This document shows positions 9,747-17,808 of a DNA stretch of 64,000 bases, in pieces. Under the pieces are notes generated by a model. The model was not told the origin of the DNA. It did no database searches and saw nothing but the letters and a program-made list of their open reading frames with translations. The DNA is from Geobacteraceae bacterium (GTDB lineage: Bacteria > Desulfobacterota > Desulfuromonadia > Geobacterales > Pseudopelobacteraceae): assembly GCA_025355325.1 (NCBI GenBank), contig JANXZX010000050.1:1-64000 (forward strand), read 5' to 3'. Numbering within the stretch: the first letter of the stretch is position 1; every line of letters starts with the position of its first letter. The position numbers were made by a program, and so were the translations under genes.

Positions 9747-11018
9747 ATGCAGATTGAAGCCTTCAACGCCATCAGGGAGAATATTCAGACTTTTCTCGGA
9801 GGGGCCAGAGTAGATCTCTTGTCAAGCCAGGAAGGTGAAAACAGAGAAGATGGAATTTGTGAAGCAGTCAACATTGAAGATCAGCCCTATCTGTTTACCG
9901 CTCATCGGGAACATCTCCAGTTTACCCGAGCGGAACGGGCCTTTTGCAAGGAACTGTTGACCGCTTTTGCAGCCCTGTACAGCGGATTCCGCCAGCAGGG
10001 ATATGCAGCCCATTTCAGAACTGCCCTGCTCGCTTCGATCATGGATATTACCGTGGCTCGTTCGCTTCGCGGCGATCACAACAAAGGCTTCTGGCCGATC
10101 CAGGAATTGATTCAGCTCCTGAAAAACCTTTCTTATCAGCGTTATGAGGGGACTCCAGCCACCACCGGCTTTATCGTTTACCGGACGACTCAGCCAAACT
10201 TTTTGCATCTCATGCGGCAGAGAAAACATGCCCTGTTCCCTCTTAAGCCGCCCCAGAGCATATCAGCATCTTTTTTTGCCAACCCTCTGACATACCGTTA
10301 TGTAGATGCGACAAATCTGTTTTTCGTTGCCAATATCCAGATGCAGGTAACCGGAGTCGTAAGGATCGGCAACTACGCAGATCAAACCAATGTTGAACGT
10401 TTGACCCAGCGGGAGCTCTTCTCTATTGTCAATCGCTCGGGTGATGGCGCCTTCGCAGTTACGGTAAACGAAGCATCCGAGATTGAAGTATTAACCAGTC
10501 CTGCCAAGTTGCTGATCCGCCGCAAAGGCGGTTGGGCCATCTTTGATCCTGAAATATTTCGTTCGTTTCTGGCTGACAGTATGGAACGTTCGGCGGCCGA
10601 TGATCTGCTCTGGACAGCTTATGCCCTCTCCAAAGGGCGCCATGGCACTGTTGTGTTAATCTTCAACAAAAGTGCTCGTAAACTGGCATCACTGAAAAAA
10701 GGGTCAGTGGGTGGGGATGATCCTGTCGGCCGCCTTCTTGTGGATGGGGTGAAGGGACGAACTATCACGGAATTAAAGCAGGCCGGAACAATCCACAGAA
10801 TCCTCTCCTCGGACGGTTTGACAGTTTTCAACAGGCGCGGAAAACTGGTCGATACCGGCTTCATAATCGATACGTCCCATGCCCGGGAAATTGTCACCGG
10901 CGGCGGCAGAACCACGGCAGCAAGTGCCGCCTCATTTTTCGGCAAGGTGATCAAGGTCTCACAGGATGGCCCGATCGAGCTGTACCAGGAAGGAAAACTG
11001 ATTTATCGCTTCGGATAA
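9747..11018 (+). CDS. Diadenylate-cyclase (DisA_N/DAC)-like protein with N-terminal sensor region
   Basis: 423 residues, soluble. From about 285 the protein resembles the DAC fold: ALSKGRHGTVVLIF corresponds to the kiGALIvl strand, SSDGLTVFNRRGKL (DG at 356-357) to the DGA motif, and GGGRTTAASAAS (385-396) to the GtRHRAA motif, followed by KVSQDGPIELY as in the VSee-G-i strand. DAC domains make cyclic di-AMP from ATP. Here the A of DGA is L and the RHR triplet reads RTT, so catalysis is doubtful. Residues 1-280 look like the alpha/beta sensor modules often placed before such DACs. Start ATG 9747 after GTGGAGAG. Not obviously in an operon. Family assignment is by eye. Confidence 0.55.
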   Translation: MQIEAFNAIRENIQTFLGGARVDLLSSQEGENREDGICEAVNIEDQPYLFTAHREHLQFTRAERAFCKELLTAFAALYSGFRQQGYAAHFRTALLASIMDITVARSLRGDHNKGFWPIQELIQLLKNLSYQRYEGTPATTGFIVYRTTQPNFLHLMRQRKHALFPLKPPQSISASFFANPLTYRYVDATNLFFVANIQMQVTGVVRIGNYADQTNVERLTQRELFSIVNRSGDGAFAVTVNEASEIEVLTSPAKLLIRRKGGWAIFDPEIFRSFLADSMERSAADDLLWTAYALSKGRHGTVVLIFNKSARKLASLKKGSVGGDDPVGRLLVDGVKGRTITELKQAGTIHRILSSDGLTVFNRRGKLVDTGFIIDTSHAREIVTGGGRTTAASAASFFGKVIKVSQDGPIELYQEGKLIYRFG

Positions 11019-11130
11019 ATTAAGGGCCGACACCCCTGCGCGAACGCTGACGCCATCCCGCACATTCCAAACAAAAAGAGAGCCTGGCTTACTCGCCGGA
11101 CTCTCAATTAACCTTGAAAATCAGTTCATT

Positions 11131-11259
11131 ACCACGAAGACACGAAGTTCACTAAGAATTCGAAAAGTTATAAAACATCCTGCAATCACCTTTTGGGATG
11201 AGAAGGTATTTAATATATCTTATTGTTTTACTTTGTGTTCTTCGCGTCTTCGTGGTTCC
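11131..11259. repeat. CACGAAG-type inverted repeat, locus 1
   Basis: ACCACGAAGACACGAAG at the left and CTTCGCGTCTTCGTGGT at the right are inverted arms around an A/T-rich centre. The same arm words recur at 19731-19936. It occupies the 261-base gap between two convergent genes (11018 and 11280). Nothing else is visible in that gap. Confidence 0.7.
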
Positions 11260-11279
11260 AAATGCCGTTTTTGATTAAA

Positions 11280-12044
11280 TCAGCGGGCAACCAGCCATTT
11301 AGAGAGATTAGCCGCCAGCTTTTGGTTATTGCCTTCCAAAAACTTGTTCTGGAATATGGCATCATCACCAAAAATCACGTAACTGCCGGCCCCGAGCGAA
11401 CCACTGACAGCTATGGCAAACGAGCCAACCAGGTCGCCTTTGGAGAGGACAGTATCTTTATTGAGATCCATCCATGCCTTGGGTGACGTCTTGGCAATGG
11501 CAGTGGCCTTCTCCAGAGGATCAATTGCCCAGGCGCCATAAACTGAGAAGGAGTCAATTCCGGCAAAAAGAGGACTCGGCGAAAGATCCGTCACACGGAA
11601 ATTAATATCCTTATCGATCACATTCTCCTGTTCGTGCATGACGGTTACCGATGAACCGAGCCCCAAACGGAAAATCAAACTGTTAAGTGAGGGTGCAATA
11701 TGCATCATTACAGCCAACCTGCCCCCTTTTTGGATGAAACGCACAACTGCCTCAACTTCATCGGTTTTCAGAGGTTCGAACGACCCAGAGATAACCAGGG
11801 CAGAACCCCCCTTAAGCGATTCATCGCTTAGAACTTCTTTGGTTGTACTGACCTGCGCTCCTGAAATACGCATGGTTTCGGCCAGTTTTGACAATTGCAG
11901 GTCACCGGCATTTTCTATGAGAAAGCGCTGCCCATGCCCCTCGTCAAAGATGATGTTCGGAGTGCTGATCACCCCGGCATACGAGATGGCCACACTGAAC
12001 TGCATGGCAGTTATGAAGCAGAATATTGAGATGATTTTGTTCAC
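11280..12044 (-). CDS. Exported protein of unknown function (DUF4350/GldG-like fold suspected)
   Basis: 254 residues beginning with an N-terminal hydrophobic signal (IISIFCFITAMQFSVAISYAG). The mature part begins with a strand-Asp-Glu-Gly motif (NIIFDEGHGQRF) and has two further alpha/beta strands (SALVISGSF, GGRLAVMMH). This looks like the class-I glutamine-amidotransferase-like fold seen in DUF4350 and GldG-type exported proteins, without an evident catalytic cysteine. I chose the GTG at 12044 because GGAGGA stands eight bases before it; the upstream extension lacks a ribosome-binding site. Function unknown. The next minus-strand neighbour is more than 700 bases away, so it appears to be monocistronic. 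Confidence 0.6.
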   Translation of the reverse strand: MNKIISIFCFITAMQFSVAISYAGVISTPNIIFDEGHGQRFLIENAGDLQLSKLAETMRISGAQVSTTKEVLSDESLKGGSALVISGSFEPLKTDEVEAVVRFIQKGGRLAVMMHIAPSLNSLIFRLGLGSSVTVMHEQENVIDKDINFRVTDLSPSPLFAGIDSFSVYGAWAIDPLEKATAIAKTSPKAWMDLNKDTVLSKGDLVGSFAIAVSGSLGAGSYVIFGDDAIFQNKFLEGNNQKLAANLSKWLVAR

Positions 12045-12268
12045 CGGTTGACTCCTCCGACTAATAGGACTGTTTTTATCTTTTATAGGGATTGTTACGA
12101 CATATTGCAAGAATTAATTTTTTCAGGATATTATTTTGCGGTACGGCACAGGCGGGAAACCACTTGAATGTTGTATTTTACCGTGCTGTTAAGTAGTATT
12201 CGAAATCCAGCCGGAAAAAGGGCCCGGATGGCTCATTCCGGCCCCGATTTAATTTACAGGAGAAGTAC

Positions 12269-12757
12269 ATGCGCAAGGCGTTACCGCTGCTTTTATGGCT
12301 GTCATTATCGACCGGTTGGCTTGTATCAATATTTTCAGTGATACAGGATATGTGTCTGGCAACGGCCTGTACTGACGCCGCCGTATATACCATTTTCGGG
12401 TTCAGTATGGGATTTTTTGGAATAGCCTTTTTCAGCATGATTTTGATTCTGCTGTGGCTGCGAAAAAAGGTTTACTGGCTGGATCACGCACTTTCTGCGT
12501 TAGTTTTCGTCGGAGTCGGCGCCGAATTCCGTCTACTCTGGATTCAAAAATATATTATCGGCAGTTGGTGTCCTCTATGTGTCACAATCTGCTGTTCCCT
12601 GTTCATCTCAGCCGTACTGTTGCTCATTGAAGAAGCACAGGCCTCCGGCCCGGCTCAAAACAGGGGGAAACGCCTTATCGGACGGATGGCTTTTTTAACC
12701 ACAATGGCGGCAACAGGCCTGGCTATTGCCATTGTCGGAATAAAAGCTCTCTCGTAG
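12269..12757 (+). CDS. VKOR-family membrane thiol oxidoreductase
   Basis: 162 residues with four hydrophobic segments (about 5-25, 40-65, 72-90, 110-130). It has the two cysteine pairs expected of vitamin K epoxide reductase homologs: Cys in DMCLATACTDAAVYT near residue 30, and the CPLC redox pair in GSWCPLCVTICCS near 105. Bacterial VKOR proteins pass electrons from periplasmic DsbA-like proteins to quinone, replacing DsbB. There is no fused thioredoxin domain and no dsbA next to it. Start ATG with AGGAGA seven bases upstream. Confidence 0.75.
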   Translation: MRKALPLLLWLSLSTGWLVSIFSVIQDMCLATACTDAAVYTIFGFSMGFFGIAFFSMILILLWLRKKVYWLDHALSALVFVGVGAEFRLLWIQKYIIGSWCPLCVTICCSLFISAVLLLIEEAQASGPAQNRGKRLIGRMAFLTTMAATGLAIAIVGIKALS

Positions 12758-12765
12758 TCCCCTAC

Positions 12766-13143
12766 TCATTTCAACAGATCAGCTTTCAGGGCATCATCAA
12801 TAAAGCTTTCTTCAATCGCCTCCCGCACCCACGTTTCCCTACAGGTGGCCAAAACCCGGGCGGCACCCTCGGCAACAGCCGGGATATCGCTCCACAGGGC
12901 ATTCCGGATCGAGCGCAGCTCGACCGGATCAGCTTTCCTGCCGTTAGCCCAATCCCTGCAACGTCCGCACAACAGGGCTAGCGTCTCCATGGCGGGCTCC
13001 ATATCAGGCTTACTATCCCGCACCCGCAGATCATCCTTGCTTTCGCACCACTCGCATTTGAATCCGGCACGCTTGCCGATCACCTTGCCGAAACCGCTTA
13101 TCTCTTCCATACGATCTTTGTTGCCCTGATACCCTTTTGCCAT
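12766..13143 (-). CDS. PhnA-like zinc-ribbon protein
   Basis: 125 residues. Two CxxC knuckles, CEWC near 30 and CGRC near 60, are followed by LRSIRNALWSDIPAVAEGAARVLA, which matches the layout of the PhnA/YjdM-type family (CELC, LCxxC, then a W-S-x-VPAV helix). Despite the old name, no phosphonate role is proven for most members. Last gene of the minus-strand operon that starts near 14839, 19 bases after the thiamine-binding gene. Confidence 0.6.
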   Translation of the reverse strand: MAKGYQGNKDRMEEISGFGKVIGKRAGFKCEWCESKDDLRVRDSKPDMEPAMETLALLCGRCRDWANGRKADPVELRSIRNALWSDIPAVAEGAARVLATCRETWVREAIEESFIDDALKADLLK

Positions 13144-13162
13144 GGAGGCCTCACTCGTGCGG

Positions 13163-13459
13163 TTACATCTTGCTCTTCACGCTGTCAACTTTCTCTTCCA
13201 TAGTCTGGTTCCTGTCAGTTCGCGAACCGAGCTTTATCGTTGTTGAGATGCGCGGCGCTCCCATTACATGGACTTTTTTATGGCATTTCTTGATGGCGGC
13301 AAAAACCGTATCCCAATCACCTTCAATATTGGTTCCATAGGAATGAAGCGAAATCTTCAGACCGGCTTCCATAAGAATTTTTTCGCATTCGGCAATATAT
13401 GCCGACAGGGAAACGCCGACACCGATCGGAACGATGCATAAATCAACAAGCACTTTCAT
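13163..13459 (-). CDS. MTH1187/YkoF-type thiamine-binding protein (DUF77)
   Basis: 98-residue ferredoxin-like protein. VDLCIVPIGVGVSLSAYIAECEKIL and LHSYGTNIEGDWDTVFAAIKKCHKKVHVMGAPRISTTIKLGSRTD follow the family pattern. Members bind thiamine or a relative; the physiological role is not settled. The ATG at 13459 overlaps the stop of the upstream flavoprotein gene (ATGA), so the two are probably translationally coupled. Confidence 0.8.
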   Translation of the reverse strand: MKVLVDLCIVPIGVGVSLSAYIAECEKILMEAGLKISLHSYGTNIEGDWDTVFAAIKKCHKKVHVMGAPRISTTIKLGSRTDRNQTMEEKVDSVKSKM

Positions 13460-14130
13460 TTTTTGGATTTCCTTTTTGCCCAGAATTCCCGCTCGAAGAC
13501 CCACTGTTCCTGCATATAATCAACAAGGCCGGTCATTCTCGCCTTGAAATCGCTTATAAAAGCATCCTGTTCCGGAAACTTCCGTTTTTTGGCAATGCTC
13601 GTATAGAGTTCCCGCCCCAGATTGCGTGCTGATTCAAACAAATTCTCCTCATCCGGAAAGACCCTGGTCCCGGCCATCGGCGAACCGACACCGCCGACGT
13701 ATTTAGCACCGACAGTATTCACAAAACGCCCCATGTAGGCGAGGACTTCCTCGTCCCCTCCCCCGCCGGATGTCTCCACCAGCGCGGCATACTTCCCTTC
13801 AAGGGCCATGCAGTGAATCAGGCCGTTGCAACGGTCAAACAGCGCTTTCATCTGCGCTGAAACGCTGAAAATGTAATTAGGGCTGGCCAGAATGAAACCG
13901 TCGCACGCAAGCAGCTTGTCCTTGATTTTCTCGTAATCGTCTTTGATGTTGCAAACGCCGGTTTTGTGGCAAGCGTCGCAGGCGACACAGGGCTGAACAT
14001 TCAAGGTTTTCAGTGAAATGACTTCCGTTTCGGCGCCGGCGGCCTCTACCCCGTCCAGAACCTCCTCAAGCAAACTGCCGGTATTCCCGTGAATCCCATG
14101 TGGACTGCCAATTATGGCGATAATCTTCAT
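13456..14130 (-). CDS. Iron-sulfur flavoprotein / NADPH-dependent FMN reductase family
   Basis: 224 residues. A flavodoxin-like N-terminus (IIAIIGSPHGIHGNT) with the FMN phosphate loop is followed by four cysteines at 48, 51, 54 and 60 (C-x2-C-x2-C-x5-C), the compact cluster motif of Isf-type proteins. An FMN-contact loop follows (ILASPNYIFSVSAQMKALFDR). Such proteins shuttle electrons in anaerobes, with partners rarely known. The frame extends upstream, but the ATG at 14130 has GGGAGGA in front. Twenty bases after yheU and overlapping the next gene by 4 bases. Confidence 0.82.
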   Translation of the reverse strand: MKIIAIIGSPHGIHGNTGSLLEEVLDGVEAAGAETEVISLKTLNVQPCVACDACHKTGVCNIKDDYEKIKDKLLACDGFILASPNYIFSVSAQMKALFDRCNGLIHCMALEGKYAALVETSGGGGDEEVLAYMGRFVNTVGAKYVGGVGSPMAGTRVFPDEENLFESARNLGRELYTSIAKKRKFPEQDAFISDFKARMTGLVDYMQEQWVFEREFWAKRKSKK

Positions 14131-14150
14131 ATAGCTTTCCTCCCGTTCTG

Positions 14151-14393
14151 TTATCGACGAGGAATGATATTCCACGTCTCGGATGTGGCATCGTAAACGA
14201 TTTTGGCACGTTTGTCATGTAGCTGTTGTCGTACCTGCTCAACTTTTTCATCAAGCGAATATTCGGAATCACCCGTTTCGCTCCACTCCCGCGTCACAAA
14301 TTCCTCAATCATCTTCCGCAGAATGTCAGAATCGATCCGATCCAGCGGAATATCAACAGTTTCTTCGCTCGTTATAGCTCTGTCTGTATTCAT
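14151..14393 (-). CDS. yheU: YheU family protein (UPF0270)
   Basis: 80 residues. IPLDRIDSDILRKMIEEFVTRE, SLDEKVEQVRQQL and the end of the chain (ETWNIIPR) line up with E. coli YheU (UPF0270) along the whole length. Function unknown. Starts 5 bases after the stop of the DUF4149-like gene. Confidence 0.8.
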   Translation of the reverse strand: MNTDRAITSEETVDIPLDRIDSDILRKMIEEFVTREWSETGDSEYSLDEKVEQVRQQLHDKRAKIVYDATSETWNIIPRR

Positions 14394-14398
14394 ATTCG

Positions 14399-14839
14399 TT
14401 ACGGCAGCACCACCAGCACAATCCCGCCCACCAGCACCGTCAGATTACAGACTGCCGAAACGCCGTGAAGCTTCGAAAATTCCTTCCGGAGCGGGTGATC
14501 CTTGCTGGTAGATTCGAATGAACCAATCTGCCGTTTCAATTCAGCAGCGTGCGGCTCCACATAAAACGCCTGAAAAGACACCATCGCCAGCATGACCACC
14601 AGTACAATCACCGGCAGTTTAAAATCCAGACCACGACCTGCCACACGGCAGATCAGCGCTATCACCCCGCAAGCCAACCCCCATCTAAAATATCCTGGAA
14701 ACAGGTTGCCCACGATCCTGGCAGCAACATCGCGGTTTTCGGTTTTGAAAAGAATAGGCGTCAGCATCAGGGTGAATATTGCGTTGCCGCCAGCCCAAAG
14801 ACTGACTACCAACCGGTACAGCATATCAATGTACTGCAT
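14399..14839 (-). CDS. DUF4149-like integral membrane protein
   Basis: 146 residues with four predicted membrane segments (about 5-25, 45-65, 75-95, 125-145) and a polar loop with conserved-looking acidic and basic residues (VEPHAAELKRQIG). The pattern fits the DUF4149/TMEM205-like family; function unknown. The frame is open to 14944, but the ATG at 14839 has GGGAG eight bases before it and removes a highly charged extension. First gene of the five-gene operon. Confidence 0.6.
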   Translation of the reverse strand: MQYIDMLYRLVVSLWAGGNAIFTLMLTPILFKTENRDVAARIVGNLFPGYFRWGLACGVIALICRVAGRGLDFKLPVIVLVVMLAMVSFQAFYVEPHAAELKRQIGSFESTSKDHPLRKEFSKLHGVSAVCNLTVLVGGIVLVVLP

Positions 14840-15047
14840 ACTGTTTACTCCCTTGTGTATGACAGGTAACTTTTGGGATTGCGGCGGCATCCTAGCATAA
14901 AGTGATTGTTGACTTGCTATTTTTTTGCGATAATCTTTTCTCATATCCGGATCTGCTCACAACCATGTTTCATGTATCCCCGACACCGGCGCAGTATGTG
15001 TGTTCACGTCACATAAGAGTCTGTAGCAACATCAAACAGGAGGAGCT

Positions 15048-16322
15048 ATGAGAACGTTACCGTGGATTGTGTGCAGTTGTGCTTCACTTTCGCTAGTTGC
15101 AGCAGCTTTTGGAGCGGAAAAGCAGAAACCGTACCCGCATTATTGGCTCAGCATTGCCACAAGCAACCAGAGTATGCCGGGCATGCCGTCCGAGATGGGC
15201 GGAGTTGCTTCGCTGTTTGGTAAAAAGAACATGTTCGGACCGCGAAGAGATCTTCTGCTACAGCTGGAATCTCCCCGTGTCCCGGGCGAGACACCAAAGG
15301 CTGATCACGAAATTCCACCCGGACAGAAAATGGGAGCTTCTCTACCTCTTGTCACTCCGGTGTCTGAGAAATCAGAGTATGTGCCGCAAAAACGTGGAGA
15401 AACCCCTGAAAAAGTCGAAAAGCCGAAAGTACGTATGCTTATTTACTGGGGATGTGGCGAGAAGATCGGCAAAGGGCAACCAAAGGTAATTGATACAGCC
15501 AAGATGGACCTCGTTGCCTTCGGCAAAGCGTTTGCCGGTCGGACGCCAACTCACCATACGCCTCCGTCACCCCATGCAGGCTGGACGTACGGCGAGTGGC
15601 CGAACAAGGATGACCGGACGGAGATTCCGGCTGAAAGTTCTATGATCGGTAGCCATGTGGTCAAAGGCAACTACATCCCGGACATCTCATTTGCCCTCGA
15701 TAAAAAGCGGGATTTTATGGCTCCGGTCCAATTTTCACCTCTACAGAAATCTGCCGAAGGTGCAATGACGGTGGAGTGGAAATCAATCCCGACCGCAATC
15801 GGCTATTTCGCCACCGCAATGGGACATAATCAGGACACCGGTGAATCGATCTTCTGGTCAGCCAGCGAAGTTCAGGATCTCGGTTTTGGCCTGCAGGATT
15901 ATCTGACTCCGGGAGATGTGAGCCGCTTTATCAAGGAAAAAGTTATTCTTGATCCGTCAAAAACCACCTGTACCATCCCTCCCATATTTAAGGACGGGCA
16001 GGCAGGAATGATGCAATTCATTGCGTACGGAGAAGAGCTGAACCTGGTTCAACCGCCAAAACCAAAAGACCCTAAGAAGCGCTGGGATATTGACTGGTCA
16101 GCCAAGGTACGCCTTAAATCAACCGCCATGATGCCGTTAATGATGACAAGCGGCGATGACTCACCCCGCAAGGCACGCTCCAAAAAAAGTAAAAATGTTC
16201 CGTCCGAGCCGAAGGAAGGCTCAAATGAGGAATCCCGGCCGGATGGCGAGAATTCCGGTGCTGGTTCGTCCAAACCGGAAGGCGGGATTAGCGACCGTCT
16301 GCGCGGAATTTTCGGTTTTTAA
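15048..16322 (+). CDS. Exported protein of unknown function
   Basis: 424 residues. The N-terminus (IVCSCASLSLVAAAFGAEK) is a signal peptide. The mature part includes MLIYWGCGEKIGKGQPKVID near 130-150, a His/Pro-rich segment (GRTPTHHTPPSPHAGWTYGEWP) near 165-185, and two beta-rich halves. The last 60 residues are low-complexity and charged (Ser/Lys/Glu/Gly-rich) and end in SDRLRGIFGF. I do not recognise a family. Start ATG with CAGGAGGAGCT immediately upstream, a strong ribosome-binding site. Followed by the terminator at 16327-16365. Confidence 0.75.
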   Translation: MRTLPWIVCSCASLSLVAAAFGAEKQKPYPHYWLSIATSNQSMPGMPSEMGGVASLFGKKNMFGPRRDLLLQLESPRVPGETPKADHEIPPGQKMGASLPLVTPVSEKSEYVPQKRGETPEKVEKPKVRMLIYWGCGEKIGKGQPKVIDTAKMDLVAFGKAFAGRTPTHHTPPSPHAGWTYGEWPNKDDRTEIPAESSMIGSHVVKGNYIPDISFALDKKRDFMAPVQFSPLQKSAEGAMTVEWKSIPTAIGYFATAMGHNQDTGESIFWSASEVQDLGFGLQDYLTPGDVSRFIKEKVILDPSKTTCTIPPIFKDGQAGMMQFIAYGEELNLVQPPKPKDPKKRWDIDWSAKVRLKSTAMMPLMMTSGDDSPRKARSKKSKNVPSEPKEGSNEESRPDGENSGAGSSKPEGGISDRLRGIFGF

Positions 16323-16326
16323 CTGA

Positions 16327-16365
16327 CGAAAGTGTCACACTGAAAATAAGTGTTGACACTTTTCG
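16327..16365 (+). terminator. Terminator hairpin that also carries the -35 box of the next gene
   Basis: CGAAAGTGTCACAC (16327-16340) and GTGTTGACACTTTTCG (16350-16365) form a long stem with one bulge around a 9-base loop, just after the stop at 16322. The TTGACA of the likely marR promoter (16353-16358) is inside the right arm. Confidence 0.7.
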
Positions 16366-16398
16366 TTTGATCATATAGTTTAATATTAAATCATATGA
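16353..16398 (+). promoter_or_regulatory. Promoter and palindromic operator of marR
   Basis: TTGACA (16353-16358) is followed after 17 bases by TAGTTT (16376-16381) or after 15 by TATAGT. The -10 region is covered by the perfect palindrome TTTAATATTAAA (16379-16390), flanked by TCATAT (16371-16376) and TCATATGA. MarR proteins bind this kind of A/T-rich palindrome and commonly autoregulate. Binding is inferred. Confidence 0.5.
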
Positions 16399-16423
16399 CA
16401 TCGATCTTTATTTGGACACGGCA

Positions 16424-16870
16424 ATGAAAACGGAACACACCACATCATATCTCGCACTGAACAGCTACACGAAACTTATGCGGGCAGCCGAAACCGTGAC
16501 GAGCAGGACCAGTCGCACCATGTCGGCCGCCGGCCTTACCATCAGTCAGTTCGGGGTACTGGAGGCACTTAACCATAAAGGGCCGCTCTGCCAGCGTGAC
16601 ATTGCCGCAAAAATCCTCAAGAGCACCGGCAACATCACCCTCGTCATAGATAATCTGGAAAAGCAGGGACTGGTCAAGAGAGAGCGGATCAACGAAGACC
16701 GACGCTACCTGACCATCAGGCTTACCGAACAGGGTGAGACACTCATCGGCACCACATTTGCCGACGTTGAAACAGCAATCATTGCCGAGATGAGTGCATT
16801 AACTAAAGATGAACAGGAAACTTTGGGACGGTTGTGCAAAAAACTCGGATTACGGGAGGGAACTGCATAA
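16424..16870 (+). CDS. MarR-family transcriptional regulator
   Basis: 148-residue winged-helix regulator. The DNA-binding core runs LTISQFGVLEALNHKGPLCQRDIAAKILKSTGNITLVIDNLEKQGLVKRERINEDRRYLTIRLTEQGE in the usual order: recognition helix, then the wing with DxRxxxxxLT. The frame begins at a TTG (16412), but the ATG at 16424 is more likely. The next gene is yceI, so redox, lipid or aromatic stress is a plausible signal; the ligand is unknown. Confidence 0.9.
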   Translation: MKTEHTTSYLALNSYTKLMRAAETVTSRTSRTMSAAGLTISQFGVLEALNHKGPLCQRDIAAKILKSTGNITLVIDNLEKQGLVKRERINEDRRYLTIRLTEQGETLIGTTFADVETAIIAEMSALTKDEQETLGRLCKKLGLREGTA

Positions 16871-16927
16871 AATAAAACAGATCATGGATATAATAAAAAA
16901 TATTTTATCCATAAAACGGCAGCTTAC

Positions 16928-17067
16928 GAACCACAGAGCAACTGAGCAACAGAGAAATCAGATTGTTACATCAGCAGCAGACTTAACCGTAAAGGTTAAT
17001 GATTCTTTTGGTCTTCAACCCGAATTCTTCTTTGTTTTTGCTCAGTTTCTCAGTTGCTCTGTGGTTC
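16928..17067. repeat. GAACCACAGAG-type inverted repeat
   Basis: GAACCACAGAGCAACTGAG (from 16928) is inverted at the right end as CTCAGTTGCTCTGTGGTTC (ending 17067), with about 100 A/T-rich bases between. It is the spacer between marR and yceI, resembles a small non-autonomous element, and differs in sequence from the CACGAAG family. Confidence 0.75.
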
Positions 17068-17132
17068 AAATTCTTTTTCCAGGTTTGTTAATTTCACTTT
17101 TAACCCAACAACAAGACAAAAGGAGAAACACC

Positions 17133-17726
17133 ATGAAACGCTTACTCGCATCTTTAACAACCATCATCGCCCTTTTACTCCCCGCATTTGCACTCGCCAC
17201 GACCTGGAATATCGATCCGGACCACTCCAATATCGGCTTCAAGGTCCGCCATCTGATGGTATCCAATGTCAGAGGGAGTTTTGAAAAAAACAGCGGCGTT
17301 GTTGACATCAACGAAAAAGACATCACCAAATCGAAGGTTCAGGTATCCATCGACACCGCTTCCGTCAATACCAATGTCAAGAAACGCGATGAACATCTGC
17401 GCAGCGCCGATTTCTTTGATGTGGCAAAATTTCCGACCATGACGTTTGTTTCCAAAAAAGTGGCGGCAAACGGCAAGGACAAGCTGAAAGTTACCGGCGA
17501 CCTGACACTGCACGGCGTTACCAAAGAGGTAGTTCTTGATGTTGAAGGCCCTTCCGCAGAAAGCAAAGATCCGTGGGGGAACATCAGACGCGGTGCTACT
17601 GCAACCACTAAAATCAATCGCAAGGATTTCGGTCTGGTGTGGAATGCAAACCTTGAAACCGGTGGTGTTGTCGTAGGCGATGAAGTAATAATCACCTTGG
17701 AAATTGAAATGATCAAAGGAAAATAG
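17133..17726 (+). CDS. yceI: YceI-family periplasmic protein
   Basis: 197 residues with signal peptide (RLLASLTTIIALLLPAFALA) and a lipocalin-like YceI domain: WNIDPDHSNIGFKVRHLMVSNVRG, RDEHLRSADFFDVAKFPTMTF, LTLHGVTKEVVLDV and NRKDFGL are all in the expected order. Members bind polyprenyl or other isoprenoid lipids. The open frame starts far upstream in the repeat; the ATG at 17133 with AGGAGA before it is the real start. Followed by a strong terminator. Confidence 0.93.
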   Translation: MKRLLASLTTIIALLLPAFALATTWNIDPDHSNIGFKVRHLMVSNVRGSFEKNSGVVDINEKDITKSKVQVSIDTASVNTNVKKRDEHLRSADFFDVAKFPTMTFVSKKVAANGKDKLKVTGDLTLHGVTKEVVLDVEGPSAESKDPWGNIRRGATATTKINRKDFGLVWNANLETGGVVVGDEVIITLEIEMIKGK

Positions 17727-17754
17727 CGACTTTACCGGTACGGCAATTAACACG

Positions 17755-17788
17755 AAGAGCCTGTTCATCTTGCCGATGGACAGGCTCT
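17755..17788 (+). terminator. Rho-independent terminator after yceI
   Basis: AAGAGCCTGT-CATC and GATGGACAGGCTCTT form a 14-15 bp stem with a short loop, followed by TTTC. It lies between yceI and the dioxygenase gene. Confidence 0.8.
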
Positions 17789-17808
17789 TTCAGCAGAAGG
17801 AGAAAATC

